From NCBI GenBank assembly GCA_002328745.1, contig DCVQ01000009.1, forward strand, positions 70,398 through 134,397: a DNA stretch of 64,000 nt, read 5' to 3'. The notes beneath the pieces are model-generated. The model was not told the origin of the DNA and ran no database searches. It saw nothing but the letters and a program-made list of their open reading frames with translations. The position numbers and the translations under genes are program-made. Positions 8,985 through 17,476 of this stretch are shown in pieces (within the stretch, counting starts at the first letter, position 1; every line of letters begins with the position of its first letter). The DNA comes from Actinobacteria bacterium UBA2184. Lineage in GTDB: Bacteria; Actinomycetota; Coriobacteriia; Anaerosomatales; Anaerosomataceae.

Positions 8985-9557
8985 CTACCGGTTCCGGAGG
9001 AGCACGCGGCGCGTGCTCCTCACTGGCTCGTCACCGTGGTTGGCGACGATGGTTATCTCGATGCTGTACGCGTACGTCCATACGTTCTCATTCAGGTTCA
9101 GACCCGTGATCTCATCGCCCGAGCTGTCGAAGTAGCGGAAGAGCGGCGTGTTCTCCTGCACATTGACGTTGTGGTCTGACCAGAGGCTCGTTCGAAGAAC
9201 GGTCGCGCCCTCACGAGACTGCATCACCAGATCGCCACCGGCGGTGGCCTCGAAGATATAGTCTTCCGAGAGTTGATCGTCATCCACGTCCGCTCGCACG
9301 TGCACCCGGTACGGAGTGGAGCCCGGCTCGGTCGTCACGAAGTCCTGGCACTGGGAGAGAATGCGCTCGAACGCGTCAAGCGGGGCGCCGATCTCGCGCG
9401 CCTCGAACGCCCGACGGTTGCTCAGCTCGCTGCCCTGCGCGGCGAGCGAGTATACGTTCCACGCTGCGGAGATGACGAACAGCATCAACCCAAGCACGAT
9501 GACGAGCTCGACAAGCGTGAAACCCTCATCGTTGCGTAGGCGGTCCACGCTCATCAC
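8985..9557 (-). CDS. PilW-like prepilin
   Basis: 190 residues with a class III type IV prepilin leader: short charged peptide, cleavage site EG|FTLVELV, Glu at +5 and a hydrophobic helix (LVIVLGLMLFVISAAW). The globular domain has an N-terminal helix (ALEDAFERI-like region around residue 50) and beta strands. The start GTG overlaps the stop of the upstream prepilin gene as GTGA, and an ATG one codon later is an equal alternative. Likely a minor pilin that helps initiate assembly with its two neighbours. Confidence 0.8.
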   Translation of the reverse strand: MMSVDRLRNDEGFTLVELVIVLGLMLFVISAAWNVYSLAAQGSELSNRRAFEAREIGAPLDAFERILSQCQDFVTTEPGSTPYRVHVRADVDDDQLSEDYIFEATAGGDLVMQSREGATVLRTSLWSDHNVNVQENTPLFRYFDSSGDEITGLNLNENVWTYAYSIEITIVANHGDEPVRSTRRVLLRNR

Positions 9558-11128
9558 CAGGTACCTTCATCGAACGTGAACGTTCCCACCGCGGTCCCGT
9601 TGAAGGGGAGCCTGTTGCTCGTGACCATCTTCTGGGTTCCGTTGCCCCAGGTGGTGCCCGCGGGCGTGTAGTAGACATCCACCCACCACTCGAGTTGGTA
9701 GGGCGCCCCTGCACGCTCAGACGTGGCCAGCTGGAGTTCCGGCACTGACGTCCAGCGCGAGCCCTCGGCGCCGGTACTGTACCGCCAGTGCCACAGGTAC
9801 GAGGTGCTGCTCCACGTGTGCATATTCGGGGGCGTGACGTCTAGGTCCACTGCCGTCTTGTAGTACCACGTCGGTCCGACCTTGTTGCCGGTGATCGTAT
9901 AGGTGCCCGTCAACAGCGGCCGTGTGGTGAAGGCCTCGGCGACCCAAACGTTCGCCGCACTGGCAAGGTTGCGCGGGCTGTAGGCGCGCACATACGCCAG
10001 GTAGCGGGTGAACGGCTGCGTGGTCATGGTGTAGCCCGCGGTCGGAAGGGCCGTGTTGCCGGTCAGTGTGACCGGGAGCCAGTAGGACGACGGGTCGGCC
10101 GTGACCTCCTCGGTCGTCTTCATGCGCAGGGCCCAGATGCCGTAGTGATGCGCCTCGCTCGTGCCGTCCATCGCCGGAGGCCATGCGATGTCGATGCTGG
10201 TCGCCTTCCCGGGCATCACTGGAGCGGGCGTGCCCGCATTGCCCGGAATACGGTTGTCGACGAGAAGCGAGCGGGTCGCGCTCACGCGGACGCCGGTGCT
10301 GTCCTCGGCGTACACGGTGACCCGCCTCATGCCGTCAGGTATCGCCTCTGTTTGGATGACGCTTCCGTCCGCCTGGACGACATCCTCCTTCTGGCGCGTG
10401 TACCAGATGAACGACGACATGCTCCATGATTGGATTCCGGGATACCACTGAGCGCGGTTTCCCAAGTAGTCGGCCGCCAGCCACAGGCCGTCGATATCGA
10501 TCCACACGCTGTCGATGGTACGCCCCGTCACCGCGTCAACGCGCACGGAGAGGTAGAGCGCTCGCTGAGTCGTCCCGTCCATCCAGTTGGCGTCGTAGAC
10601 AACGGTGGAATCAGGGGGAGTCCCCCCCAGGAACCCGATCGTCGGGTCGGTGGCCGGGTTGCGTTCCGCACGGGTGAGGAACTCGCTCCTGTCACGGATC
10701 ACGACCATGGTCGACATGGTCTCGACATCGCCGTCGGCGCGGATCAGCGTCACATCGATGTGAAGGTCCTTGAATAGGATCTTGCTGTTGGGATCGCCCT
10801 CGATCTCGTACCGGTTGGCGACGTACGGCCTGAACTCGACGGTGTACCCGTTCACGCTCGTCGTCTCCACAGACAGCAGCACGCCGTCCGGCGTTTCGCC
10901 AACGATGGCCACCTGTTCGAAGTCGAGGCCCTGCACCCGCTCCACGTACGCGTTGACCGCACTCGTCATCACGTTGGATTGCGCGGCATCGGCCGTCATG
11001 AGCGTGGTCTGACCGATCAGCCCCAGCACACCCGTCAGGATGACGAACAGGATCGATGCCGCGAAGATGAGCTCGACGATCGTCATGCCCGCGTCGTCGG
11101 CGGCTGTCCGCTGATATGCGACTCTCAT
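9554..11128 (-). CDS. large prepilin-like protein with Ig/FN3-like exported region
   Basis: 524 residues. The prepilin-like N-terminus (DAGMTIVELIFAASILFVIL) has the conserved Glu five residues after the Gly, consistent with processing by the PilD encoded upstream. After about 150 residues of pilin-like fold, the protein continues with beta-sandwich-like segments (DNRIPGNAGTPAPVMPGKAT then a sugar- or protein-binding-like C-terminus rich in Trp/Tyr). I chose the ATG before RVAYQR. A longer in-frame extension overlaps pilD out of frame and is not real. Probably a pilus-tip adhesin. Its exact ligand cannot be read from sequence. Confidence 0.72.
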   Translation of the reverse strand: MRVAYQRTAADDAGMTIVELIFAASILFVILTGVLGLIGQTTLMTADAAQSNVMTSAVNAYVERVQGLDFEQVAIVGETPDGVLLSVETTSVNGYTVEFRPYVANRYEIEGDPNSKILFKDLHIDVTLIRADGDVETMSTMVVIRDRSEFLTRAERNPATDPTIGFLGGTPPDSTVVYDANWMDGTTQRALYLSVRVDAVTGRTIDSVWIDIDGLWLAADYLGNRAQWYPGIQSWSMSSFIWYTRQKEDVVQADGSVIQTEAIPDGMRRVTVYAEDSTGVRVSATRSLLVDNRIPGNAGTPAPVMPGKATSIDIAWPPAMDGTSEAHHYGIWALRMKTTEEVTADPSSYWLPVTLTGNTALPTAGYTMTTQPFTRYLAYVRAYSPRNLASAANVWVAEAFTTRPLLTGTYTITGNKVGPTWYYKTAVDLDVTPPNMHTWSSTSYLWHWRYSTGAEGSRWTSVPELQLATSERAGAPYQLEWWVDVYYTPAGTTWGNGTQKMVTSNRLPFNGTAVGTFTFDEGTW

Positions 11129-11265
11129 CGAGCCCACTTCCGCTCCGTTCTCGGCCATAGCCGAAGCGCGGGAAGACACACTTCTCGCTATTCGGGTTAT
11201 CGGCACCTGTACCGGTCGACTTGACCGAACGATGAAACGCGTTCTGCGCATCCCATGATACGTCC

Positions 11266-12096
11266 TCACATGCCAACGAGGCGGAGGTAGCCGGCCCAGA
11301 GCTCTGGGCCGGCCACTGCCGCGACGATCGCACCTATAGCGAGAAACGCGCCGAGCGGTACTCTCGCGTCGCGCAGGGACTCCCCTTGCCGCCGCGCGAC
11401 GGCTACACCGTAGACGGAGCCGATGATGCTCGCGATGATGAGCGCCGACAGGGCGTGCAGCCCGAGGAAGATGCCGAGAGCGCCCAGGAACTTCACATCG
11501 CCGAAGCCCATCCCCGAAGCGCCAAGAACGCGCGCGTAGATCTCGCCCACCGCGAACGCGAGTCCTCCCGCCACGAGCGCGCCGGTGAGCGCGACCGCGA
11601 AGGGCGAGGAGAGCCAGCCGGCATCCGCCATGCCCACGAGCGGTACGAGCGTCGAGCCGATCACGTGCGACAGCACGACGCCCGCCAGACCGAACACGGT
11701 CAGGGCACCCACGAGCGGGTTCGGCAGGCGGAAGTGCTCGAGATCGATGAGCCCCAGCACAAGCGCGAACCAGAAGAGCACCGCCGCGAAAGCCGCCTGT
11801 CCGACAGACTCGAAGTGCCAGGCAGCGAGAGCGAACAGCGCGCCGCTCGCGGCCTCGACCAGGGGATATCGCGCGGCGATGGGCGCCCGACACGCCCGGC
11901 AGCGGCCGCGGAGGACCGCATAGCTCACGAGCGGGACGTTGTCGTACCAGGCGATGGGCGTCTGGCACGCCGGACAGTGAGAGCCGGGGGCCGCGAGCGA
12001 CTCACCCCGGGGCAGCCGCCAGATGACGACGTTGGCGAAGCTGCCGAAGAGGAGACCGAACAGGCCGAAGGCGGAGATGACGAACCACAGCGGCAC
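11266..12096 (-). CDS. pilD: prepilin peptidase / N-methyltransferase
   Basis: 276-residue polytopic membrane aspartyl protease that cleaves prepilin leaders and N-methylates the new Phe. The N-terminal cytoplasmic domain has two zinc-binding CxxC pairs (HCPACQTPI and RCRACRAPI). The two catalytic aspartates lie in LGLIDLEHFRLPN and GMGFGDVKFLGALG. Start is GTG with AAGGA eight bases upstream. It acts on the major and minor pilins encoded on both sides. It appears separated from the pilin genes by a strong hairpin and its own promoter. Confidence 0.96.
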   Translation of the reverse strand: MPLWFVISAFGLFGLLFGSFANVVIWRLPRGESLAAPGSHCPACQTPIAWYDNVPLVSYAVLRGRCRACRAPIAARYPLVEAASGALFALAAWHFESVGQAAFAAVLFWFALVLGLIDLEHFRLPNPLVGALTVFGLAGVVLSHVIGSTLVPLVGMADAGWLSSPFAVALTGALVAGGLAFAVGEIYARVLGASGMGFGDVKFLGALGIFLGLHALSALIIASIIGSVYGVAVARRQGESLRDARVPLGAFLAIGAIVAAVAGPELWAGYLRLVGM

Positions 12097-12140
12097 GGGC
12101 TACATCCTTAGGGTCCGGTTGTGCGCGGTGTTCGCAACGA

Positions 12141-12170
12141 AGCGTACCGCATCCGGCCCGTGTCGCACAA
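12141..12170 (-). promoter_or_regulatory. candidate promoter for pilD
   Basis: -35 TTGTGC (12165-12170), an 18-base spacer and -10 TACGCT (12141-12146), placed just downstream of the pilin terminator hairpin and about 40 bases before the pilD GTG. The match to consensus is moderate. Confidence 0.35.
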
Positions 12171-12187
12171 TTCGCTGTCATGCAAAG

Positions 12188-12223
12188 AGCAGGGCCGGTA
12201 GTCGTTCGACTACCGGCCCTGCT
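12188..12223 (-). terminator. strong hairpin terminator after first pilin gene
   Basis: A perfect 16-base inverted repeat (arms 12188-12203 and 12208-12223) with a four-base loop, 16 bases past the pilin stop. The short CTTTG that follows is not a full T tract, but stem strength and position favour termination or transcript stabilisation. Confidence 0.7.
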
Positions 12224-12239
12224 TCAGGAGCAGAAGATC

Positions 12240-12614
12240 CTAGTACTCGCCGTGATTCTCGTCGGCGTCCTGCGAAGGGCAACCCAGGACCGAACCCGAG
12301 GCGTCAAGCGAGTAGAACGAGTCGTCCGCCGGGCACTGCGGGGCTTCCTTCACGAACTCAGGCACGAGCAGATGCGCATCGCCGCTCACGGCACCGGAGA
12401 CGTCAGCCGGGTTGTTGCCCGGATCCTCGGCAAGGTACTGCTGAACCGCGCCGTCGAGCGTGCGCTGGTTTGCGTGGCAGGTGCGCTCGCGAGCGGTCTT
12501 GGCAGCTGCGTTGAACACGGGGATCGCGATGGCGACAAGGATACCGATAATGAGAACGACGACCATCAGCTCGACGAGGGTAAAGCCCTCATCACTCTTC
12601 CTGAACATCCTCAT
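12240..12614 (-). CDS. pilA: type IV major pilin, copy 1
   Basis: 124-residue prepilin. The leader MRMFRKSDEG is cleaved before FTLVELMVVVLIIG, with the conserved Glu at +5, and is followed by a long alpha1 helix (AIPVFNAAAKTARERTCHANQR). Three cysteines could pair in a C-terminal loop. The start is the ATG with GGGAGGGGG just upstream. The ORF extends further upstream without support. About 90 percent identical (13 differences) to the adjacent copy at 12828. Eight of those differences fall in one ten-residue window (GAVSGDAHLL), probably a surface loop. Aromatic content is modest. Confidence 0.95.
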   Translation of the reverse strand: MRMFRKSDEGFTLVELMVVVLIIGILVAIAIPVFNAAAKTARERTCHANQRTLDGAVQQYLAEDPGNNPADVSGAVSGDAHLLVPEFVKEAPQCPADDSFYSLDASGSVLGCPSQDADENHGEY

Positions 12615-12669
12615 GGATGTCCCCCTCCCTTTTGGCTTGCAGATTGACCGGCGCGTGCCGGCTCGATAC

Positions 12670-12675
12670 ATGATA
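12670..12675 (-). promoter_or_regulatory. candidate -10 box for first pilin gene
   Basis: TATCAT (5 of 6 to consensus) about 55 bases before the pilin ATG, in the gap after the second pilin's terminator. No good -35 is visible at standard spacing. It would allow copy 1 to be transcribed apart from copy 2. Confidence 0.35.
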
Positions 12676-12778
12676 TCGGCACTTCTGGCTGAAACTTGAG
12701 CGTGACTTCACCCGCACGGTCCCGCGAACGGCATGGCCGGAGGCCGGGCGGCAGTCTCGCACCGGCAGTGAACGTACC

Positions 12779-12808
12779 AGGGCCGACGATCTCGCGACCG
12801 TCGGCCCT
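12779..12808 (-). terminator. hairpin after second pilin gene
   Basis: Ten-base perfect arms AGGGCCGACG and CGTCGGCCCT with a ten-base loop, 19 bases past the stop of pilin copy 2. There is no T tract. It occupies the same position as the hairpin after copy 1, but the stem sequence differs. Confidence 0.55.
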
Positions 12809-12827
12809 CGGTTAGGAGCAGAAGATC

Positions 12828-13202
12828 CTAGTACTGGCCGTGGTTCTCGTCCGCGTCCTGCGACGGGCAGCCTACGACCGAACCCGAAGCGTCCAGCGAG
12901 TAGAACGAATCGTCCGCCGGGCACTGCGGGGCTTCCTTGATGAACTCGGGCACGATCAGCGAGCCTTCGTCGACGATATCGCCGGCGACGTCGGCCGGGT
13001 TGTTGCCCGGATCCTCGGCGAGGTACTGCTGAACCGCGCCATCGATCGTGCGCTGGTTCGCGTGGCAGGTGCGCTCGCGAGCGGTCTTGGCAGCTGCGTT
13101 GAACACGGGGATGGCGATGGCAACGAGGATACCGATAATGAGAACGACGACCATCAACTCGACGAGGGTGAAGCCCTCATCACTCTTCCTGAACATCCGC
13201 AT
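12828..13202 (-). CDS. pilA: type IV major pilin, copy 2
   Basis: 124-residue prepilin with the same leader, FTLVE processing site, alpha1 helix and cysteine pattern as copy 1. It differs mainly in the window GDIVDEGSLI and at a few conservative sites. The ribosome site GGGAGGTG lies just upstream of the ATG. It is the first pilin after pilC, preceded by a stack of small hairpins. Tandem, almost identical major pilins in one locus suggest recent duplication, either for dosage or to vary one exposed loop. Which copy forms the filament cannot be decided from sequence. Confidence 0.95.
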   Translation of the reverse strand: MRMFRKSDEGFTLVELMVVVLIIGILVAIAIPVFNAAAKTARERTCHANQRTIDGAVQQYLAEDPGNNPADVAGDIVDEGSLIVPEFIKEAPQCPADDSFYSLDASGSVVGCPSQDADENHGQY

Positions 13203-13234
13203 CGATGTTCACCTCCCTTCCGTAGCGGACACAC

Positions 13235-13250
13235 GCGGGCATTCGCCCGC
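13235..13250 (-). other. small hairpin in pilin leader
   Basis: GCGGGC-ATTC-GCCCGC, six perfect base pairs with a four-base loop, 33 bases upstream of the second pilin ATG. It could protect or regulate the pilin mRNA 5' end. Confidence 0.4.
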
Positions 13251-13260
13251 TCAGTCCCTT

Positions 13261-13283
13261 GTATCGGACGACCGCTCCGATAC
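13261..13283 (-). terminator. hairpin between pilC and second pilin
   Basis: Perfect eight-base arms GTATCGGA and TCCGATAC around a seven-base loop, 34 bases after the pilC stop. It has no T tract, so it may be an attenuator or processing site that separates weak pilC expression from strong pilin expression. A further small repeat lies at 13291-13310. Confidence 0.45.
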
Positions 13284-13316
13284 TTGAGAGGTGATTCCCA
13301 GGAATCTCACGGATGC

Positions 13317-14531
13317 CTACTTGACGAGCGTGATGACCTGGAACATCGGCATGTAGAGCGCGATGACGATTCCACCGACGACGATGCCCATTATGCCCAT
13401 GACGAGGGACTCGAGCACCGAGGTCAGCGAGTCGACGGCCACGCGGACTTCTTCTTCGTAGAAGTCTGCGACCTTGTTCAACATGGAGTCGAGGGCGCCT
13501 GTCTCCTCGCCGACCCCGATCATCTGCACGACCATCGAGGGGAACACCTTGGACTCGGCCATCGGCTTGGCGATGGTCTCCCCTTCCTTGATGGCGGCAC
13601 GGACCTTGGCGACCTCGCGAGCCACGACCTCATTGCCGGCGGTATCACCGACGATGTCGAGAGCCGACAGTATCGGCACGCCGGCAGACACCAAAGTCCC
13701 GAAAGTACGGCAGAAACGAGCGACCGCACCCTTGCGGACGATGTTGCCCATCACGGGCGCACGCAGCACGAACCCGTCCCAGATATACCTTCCCGACTCC
13801 GTCGCGACCCACAGTTTGTAGGCGATCCCGATACCCACCATCACGAACAGGGTGATCAGACCGGGCCACCCGCGCGCACCCTCGGAGATCGCGACGAGGA
13901 TCTGCGTCGGAAGCGGAAGCTCGCCTCCCATGTCGGAGAACATCTTCTGGAACGTGGGGACGACGAAGATCATCATCGCCACGACGATCAACCCGATCAT
14001 GGCGGACATGACTGCGGGATAGGTCATCGCGGACTTGATCCGCCCCTTGAGTGCGGCGTCCGACTCGAAGTGGTCGGCCACGCGCAGGAGGACCTCGTCG
14101 AGCACGCCACCGGTCTCACCCGCGCGGACCATGTTGATGAAGATCGGCGGAAAGACCTTCGGGTGCCTCGCCATCGCCTCCGAGAGAGACTGGCCTGACT
14201 CGACGTCCTTGCCGAGCTGGCTGATGATGTCGCGAAGCTCCTTGCTCTCCGATTGCGCGCCGAGGATGCTCAGGCACTTGGTGAGCGACAGGCCTGCATT
14301 GATCATGGTGGCGAACTGCCTGGCGAAGATCGTGACGTCCTTGAGCTTCACGCTCGTGCCGAACTGGATCTTGTTCAGTTGCGCGAGCCGGTCCTCGTTG
14401 AGATCGAGGACTATGTAGCCCATCTGGCGGAGCTTCGTTGCGACCGCCTCGCGGGACTCGCCCTCGAGCCGTCCGCTGACGACCTTGCCGGTCTTGTCGC
14501 GGACGTTGTACTTGAAGGTGATCGTCGCCAT
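13317..14531 (-). CDS. pilC: type IV pilus platform protein PilC
   Basis: 404-residue inner-membrane platform protein of the T2SF family that couples PilB ATPase motion to pilin insertion. It shows two T2SF repeats, each with a cytoplasmic helical bundle: AGLSLTKCLSILGAQSE in the first and AGVPILSALDIVGDTAGNEV in the second. Three membrane helices (around 170-195, 215-240 and 375-400) and the motif RAGETGGVLDEVL are visible. The ATG at 14531 is preferred over the adjacent GTG because GAGAGG is spaced eight bases from it. It lies downstream of pilB copy 1. Confidence 0.96.
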   Translation of the reverse strand: MATITFKYNVRDKTGKVVSGRLEGESREAVATKLRQMGYIVLDLNEDRLAQLNKIQFGTSVKLKDVTIFARQFATMINAGLSLTKCLSILGAQSESKELRDIISQLGKDVESGQSLSEAMARHPKVFPPIFINMVRAGETGGVLDEVLLRVADHFESDAALKGRIKSAMTYPAVMSAMIGLIVVAMMIFVVPTFQKMFSDMGGELPLPTQILVAISEGARGWPGLITLFVMVGIGIAYKLWVATESGRYIWDGFVLRAPVMGNIVRKGAVARFCRTFGTLVSAGVPILSALDIVGDTAGNEVVAREVAKVRAAIKEGETIAKPMAESKVFPSMVVQMIGVGEETGALDSMLNKVADFYEEEVRVAVDSLTSVLESLVMGIMGIVVGGIVIALYMPMFQVITLVK

Positions 14532-14619
14532 CACTCACGCCTCTCGTGATCGCTGATGCCGTCCGGACAATACTACACCGCCCGGCGTTCACCGGGTTCG
14601 CACCGCTCCGCCGAGGCCG

Positions 14620-16290
14620 TCAGGCCACCACGCGCGCGATCTCCTCGACAGAGGTCGAGCCCTGCCGCGCCTTCTCGAGGCCGTCCTGGCGAAGCGTGAG
14701 CATCCCTTGCTCCATGGCTACCGCCTTGATGGCCTCGGCTGTGGCCTCTTTGACGGTAAGATCGCCGATCTCCTCGGAGATGAGCATGACCTCATGGACG
14801 CCGAGACGGCCGCGGTAGCCCGTGCCACCGCACTTCTTGCAGCCTTTGGGGCGCCACAGCTTCTCGGGAAGCGAGCCTTCCTCGTAGCCTGCGTCGATCA
14901 TGAACTGCTTGGTCGGCCGGTACTCTTCCTTGCAGTCGGGGCACAGGCGCCGCGCGAGACGCTGAGCGAGCACGCAGTCCACCGAGGAGGCCACCAGGAA
15001 GGGCTCGACGCCCATCTCGGTGAGTCGCGTGACCGCGCCGGCTGCGTCGTTGGTGTGCAGGGTCGAGAGCACGAGGTGACCGGTGAGCGCCGACTCGATG
15101 GCGATCTGGGCCGTCTCGTGGTCCCGGATCTCGCCGACCAGGATGATGTCGGGCGAACAGCGAAGGAAGGACCGGAGCGCGCGCGCGAAGGTGAGCCCCG
15201 CCTTCACGTTCGTCTGCACCTGGTTGACGCCCGCAAGACGGTACTCGACCGGGTCCTCGGCCGTAAGGATGTGCTTGCCGGGATCGTTGAGCACGTTGAT
15301 CGCGGCATACAGCGACGTCGACTTGCCCGAGCCCGTCGGTCCCGTCACCAGGATGGCGCCATAGGGTTTGCGGAACGAAGACTCGAACCGCTCGAGCGAG
15401 CCCGGCAGGAAGCCGAGGTCTTCGAGCCGCAGCATGATGTTGTCCTTGCGCAGGATACGGAGCACGACCCGTTCTCCGTACACCGTGGGCAAGGTCGAGA
15501 CGCGGAAATCCATCGAGTGACCGCCGATGGTGAGCGCGGTGTGACCATCCTGAGGTTTGCGCGCCTCGGCGATGTCCATGTCGGCCATGATCTTGAAGCG
15601 GCTGATGATGGCCTGCTGCGTCGCCTTCGGGCTGCGCATCATCTCGTGGAGCACACCGTCGATGCGGTACCGGACGCGCAGGTCCTTCTCCTGGGGCTCG
15701 ATGTGGATATCGCTCGAGCGGTCTGCGACCGCCTTGTTGATGATGTAGTTGACCAGCTTCACGATCGGCGCTTCGTCGGTGACCTCGGTGAGCGACTCCA
15801 GGCTCATCACATCGAGGTCGGGTGCTGCATTCAGGGTCTCGTCATCCACCTGCGTAGCGACCTTGTAGTACTCGTCGATCGAAGCGGTGATGCTCTCCTT
15901 GGTGGCGATGCCGGGCTTGATCTCACACCCCGTGATGATCCTCAGATCGTCGAGCGCCAGGACGTTTTGCGGATCGGCCATGGCAACGGTGAGCTGGTCG
16001 TCTGTCACCTCGACCGGCATGAGCGTGTAGCGGACGGCAAGATCGCGGGGGACGAGCGCGATCGCGGTCGGAGTCGGCGTCTGCTGCTCGAAGTCTACGT
16101 ACGGCAGGCCCATCTGCTTGGCCATGACCGACAGGATGCCGCCCTGTGTGGCATACCCGAGGTCTATCAGGACGCGACCGAGCAGACTGCCCGTCGCCTT
16201 GTGCACCTCGAGCGCGTCGTTGAGCTGTCGCTCGGTGATGAGGCCGGCGCGCAGCAGCAGGTTACCAAGCCGTTCCCCGCTATCTGCCAT
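14620..16290 (-). CDS. pilB: type IV pilus extension ATPase PilB, copy 1
   Basis: 556-residue GspE/PilB-family hexameric ATPase. Residues 1-150 are an MshEN-type N-terminal domain, a fold that in relatives binds cyclic di-GMP (RLGNLLLRAGLITERQLNDAL, LPYVDF). The core has Walker A GPTGSGKS, Asp box (ILTAEDPVEYRLAG), Walker B (ILVGEIRDHETAQIA) and His box (LSTLHTNDAAGAV). The zinc tetracysteine CPDC...CKKC is present, which PilT retraction ATPases lack. It powers pilus extension with PilC, which follows by 88 bases. A second PilB lies at 20503. Confidence 0.96.
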   Translation of the reverse strand: MADSGERLGNLLLRAGLITERQLNDALEVHKATGSLLGRVLIDLGYATQGGILSVMAKQMGLPYVDFEQQTPTPTAIALVPRDLAVRYTLMPVEVTDDQLTVAMADPQNVLALDDLRIITGCEIKPGIATKESITASIDEYYKVATQVDDETLNAAPDLDVMSLESLTEVTDEAPIVKLVNYIINKAVADRSSDIHIEPQEKDLRVRYRIDGVLHEMMRSPKATQQAIISRFKIMADMDIAEARKPQDGHTALTIGGHSMDFRVSTLPTVYGERVVLRILRKDNIMLRLEDLGFLPGSLERFESSFRKPYGAILVTGPTGSGKSTSLYAAINVLNDPGKHILTAEDPVEYRLAGVNQVQTNVKAGLTFARALRSFLRCSPDIILVGEIRDHETAQIAIESALTGHLVLSTLHTNDAAGAVTRLTEMGVEPFLVASSVDCVLAQRLARRLCPDCKEEYRPTKQFMIDAGYEEGSLPEKLWRPKGCKKCGGTGYRGRLGVHEVMLISEEIGDLTVKEATAEAIKAVAMEQGMLTLRQDGLEKARQGSTSVEEIARVVA

Positions 16291-16384
16291 AGGCGCATCA
16301 CTCCATCGGACTGCGAGATGAGTGCATCAGGATGGACCGACCCGATAGTACGACAGAACACCGTCGCGCGACAGGTGCGGGACG

Positions 16385-17476
16385 CTACCTGCCGAGCGTC
16401 TCACGCAGGTCATCGAGCAGGATCGCCGCCAGCCGCTGGAACTCGGCGTGCGCACGGCTACCCGCCTTGACGCCGACACGGGAACCGCTCGTGAAGTGCA
16501 ACTCGACCGGCGCCACGAGGGAGTAGTCGGGCACGCCAGCGGTTTGGCCCTCTATGATCCCGGCCTCAGAATCAGTCGCGCCCTCGGCAGCTGCCTCGGG
16601 CACCGCGACTCCGGACTCCTCCGGAGGCAGAGTCTCGCTTTCGACGAATGCGCCAGCCGATGTCGACAGCGCTTGCCCGACCGACGGCTCGGGGAACACC
16701 ATCGGAAGCGCCGCTTCATCCTCGGGCAGCACGGGAGGGGGCGCGGGCGCCTCCTGAGCGTGCTCCTCGGGCGTGAGGAGTTCGGCGGGCTCCGCTGCGG
16801 CGCTCATCAGGCGCTCGAGCTCGGCCGAAAGCGAGTACGAGTCTTCGCCACCGGCGGCGGCCGGCAGGCCGACGACCGGTTCCGGAGCGGGCACGACCTC
16901 TGTCGGCCCGGTCTCGAGCCCAGGCTCGAGGGCAGGCGGCGCGACCTCGGGTTCGGGCACGGCGTTCGGAGGGACGACCTCGGGTTCGGGCTCGAGGACG
17001 GGCGCGACCTCGGCCGACGGCGTCTCGATGGCAGCCTCGGCACCCGCGACTTCGGCCGCGCGCCTTACCGCGGGGATATCGGCATCGGAGACGCGCCGGC
17101 GCTTGCCCCTCCCCTTCACCGGCGCCTCGGCCGGTACCACGACCGCGAAAGCCGCCTCATCCACCGGAGGTCCGGCCTCACGCACCGGAGCGGAGGGTGC
17201 CACGGCCCCGCTCGTGGGCTCTGCAGCCCTGCGACCCAGGCCGACGGCTGCCGGCGAACCGGTCCGGCGCACCGCGAAGATGTCCTGAGCGTGCTCCGCG
17301 TCAGCCCCGAGGTAGGATGCCTGCGCGGCGATCCGCGCGGTCTCGGCCTCGTCGCGACGCACGCGACGCAGCGTTCGCCGGTAGCGGACGACCGCTGCCA
17401 CGGCGTAGACGAACAGCACCAGCACGGCCAGCGCGAGGCCTCCGAGCATGTAGTACCGTTCGTCCACCTCGCTCAT
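16385..17476 (-). CDS. membrane-anchored protein with long acidic Pro/Ala linker
   Basis: 363 residues, not assignable to a known family by eye. One transmembrane helix at about 10-32 is followed by a basic cytoplasmic stretch (RYRRTLRRVRRDEAETARI). About 230 residues of Pro/Ala/Glu/Val-rich disordered linker follow, then a short conserved-looking C-terminal segment (DYSLVAPVELHFTSGSRVGV, AEFQRLAAILLDDLRETL). Its ATG overlaps the GTPase stop as ATGA, so the two are translationally coupled. Together with the DUF4388, Roadblock and GTPase genes it forms a cassette between two pilB genes. It may tether the GTPase switch to the membrane or pilus base, but that is inference. Confidence 0.7.
   Translation of the reverse strand: MSEVDERYYMLGGLALAVLVLFVYAVAAVVRYRRTLRRVRRDEAETARIAAQASYLGADAEHAQDIFAVRRTGSPAAVGLGRRAAEPTSGAVAPSAPVREAGPPVDEAAFAVVVPAEAPVKGRGKRRRVSDADIPAVRRAAEVAGAEAAIETPSAEVAPVLEPEPEVVPPNAVPEPEVAPPALEPGLETGPTEVVPAPEPVVGLPAAAGGEDSYSLSAELERLMSAAAEPAELLTPEEHAQEAPAPPPVLPEDEAALPMVFPEPSVGQALSTSAGAFVESETLPPEESGVAVPEAAAEGATDSEAGIIEGQTAGVPDYSLVAPVELHFTSGSRVGVKAGSRAHAEFQRLAAILLDDLRETLGR

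Noticed and set aside
12240..13202. Conductive pilin (e-pilin)
   Set aside because: The pilins are about 114 residues when mature with only about 7 aromatics, unlike short aromatic-rich e-pilins. The multiheme protein is the better electron-transfer candidate.
12097..13316. Cyclic di-GMP riboswitch upstream of the pilins
   Set aside because: The conserved GEMM core sequence was not found on either strand. Only simple hairpins are present.
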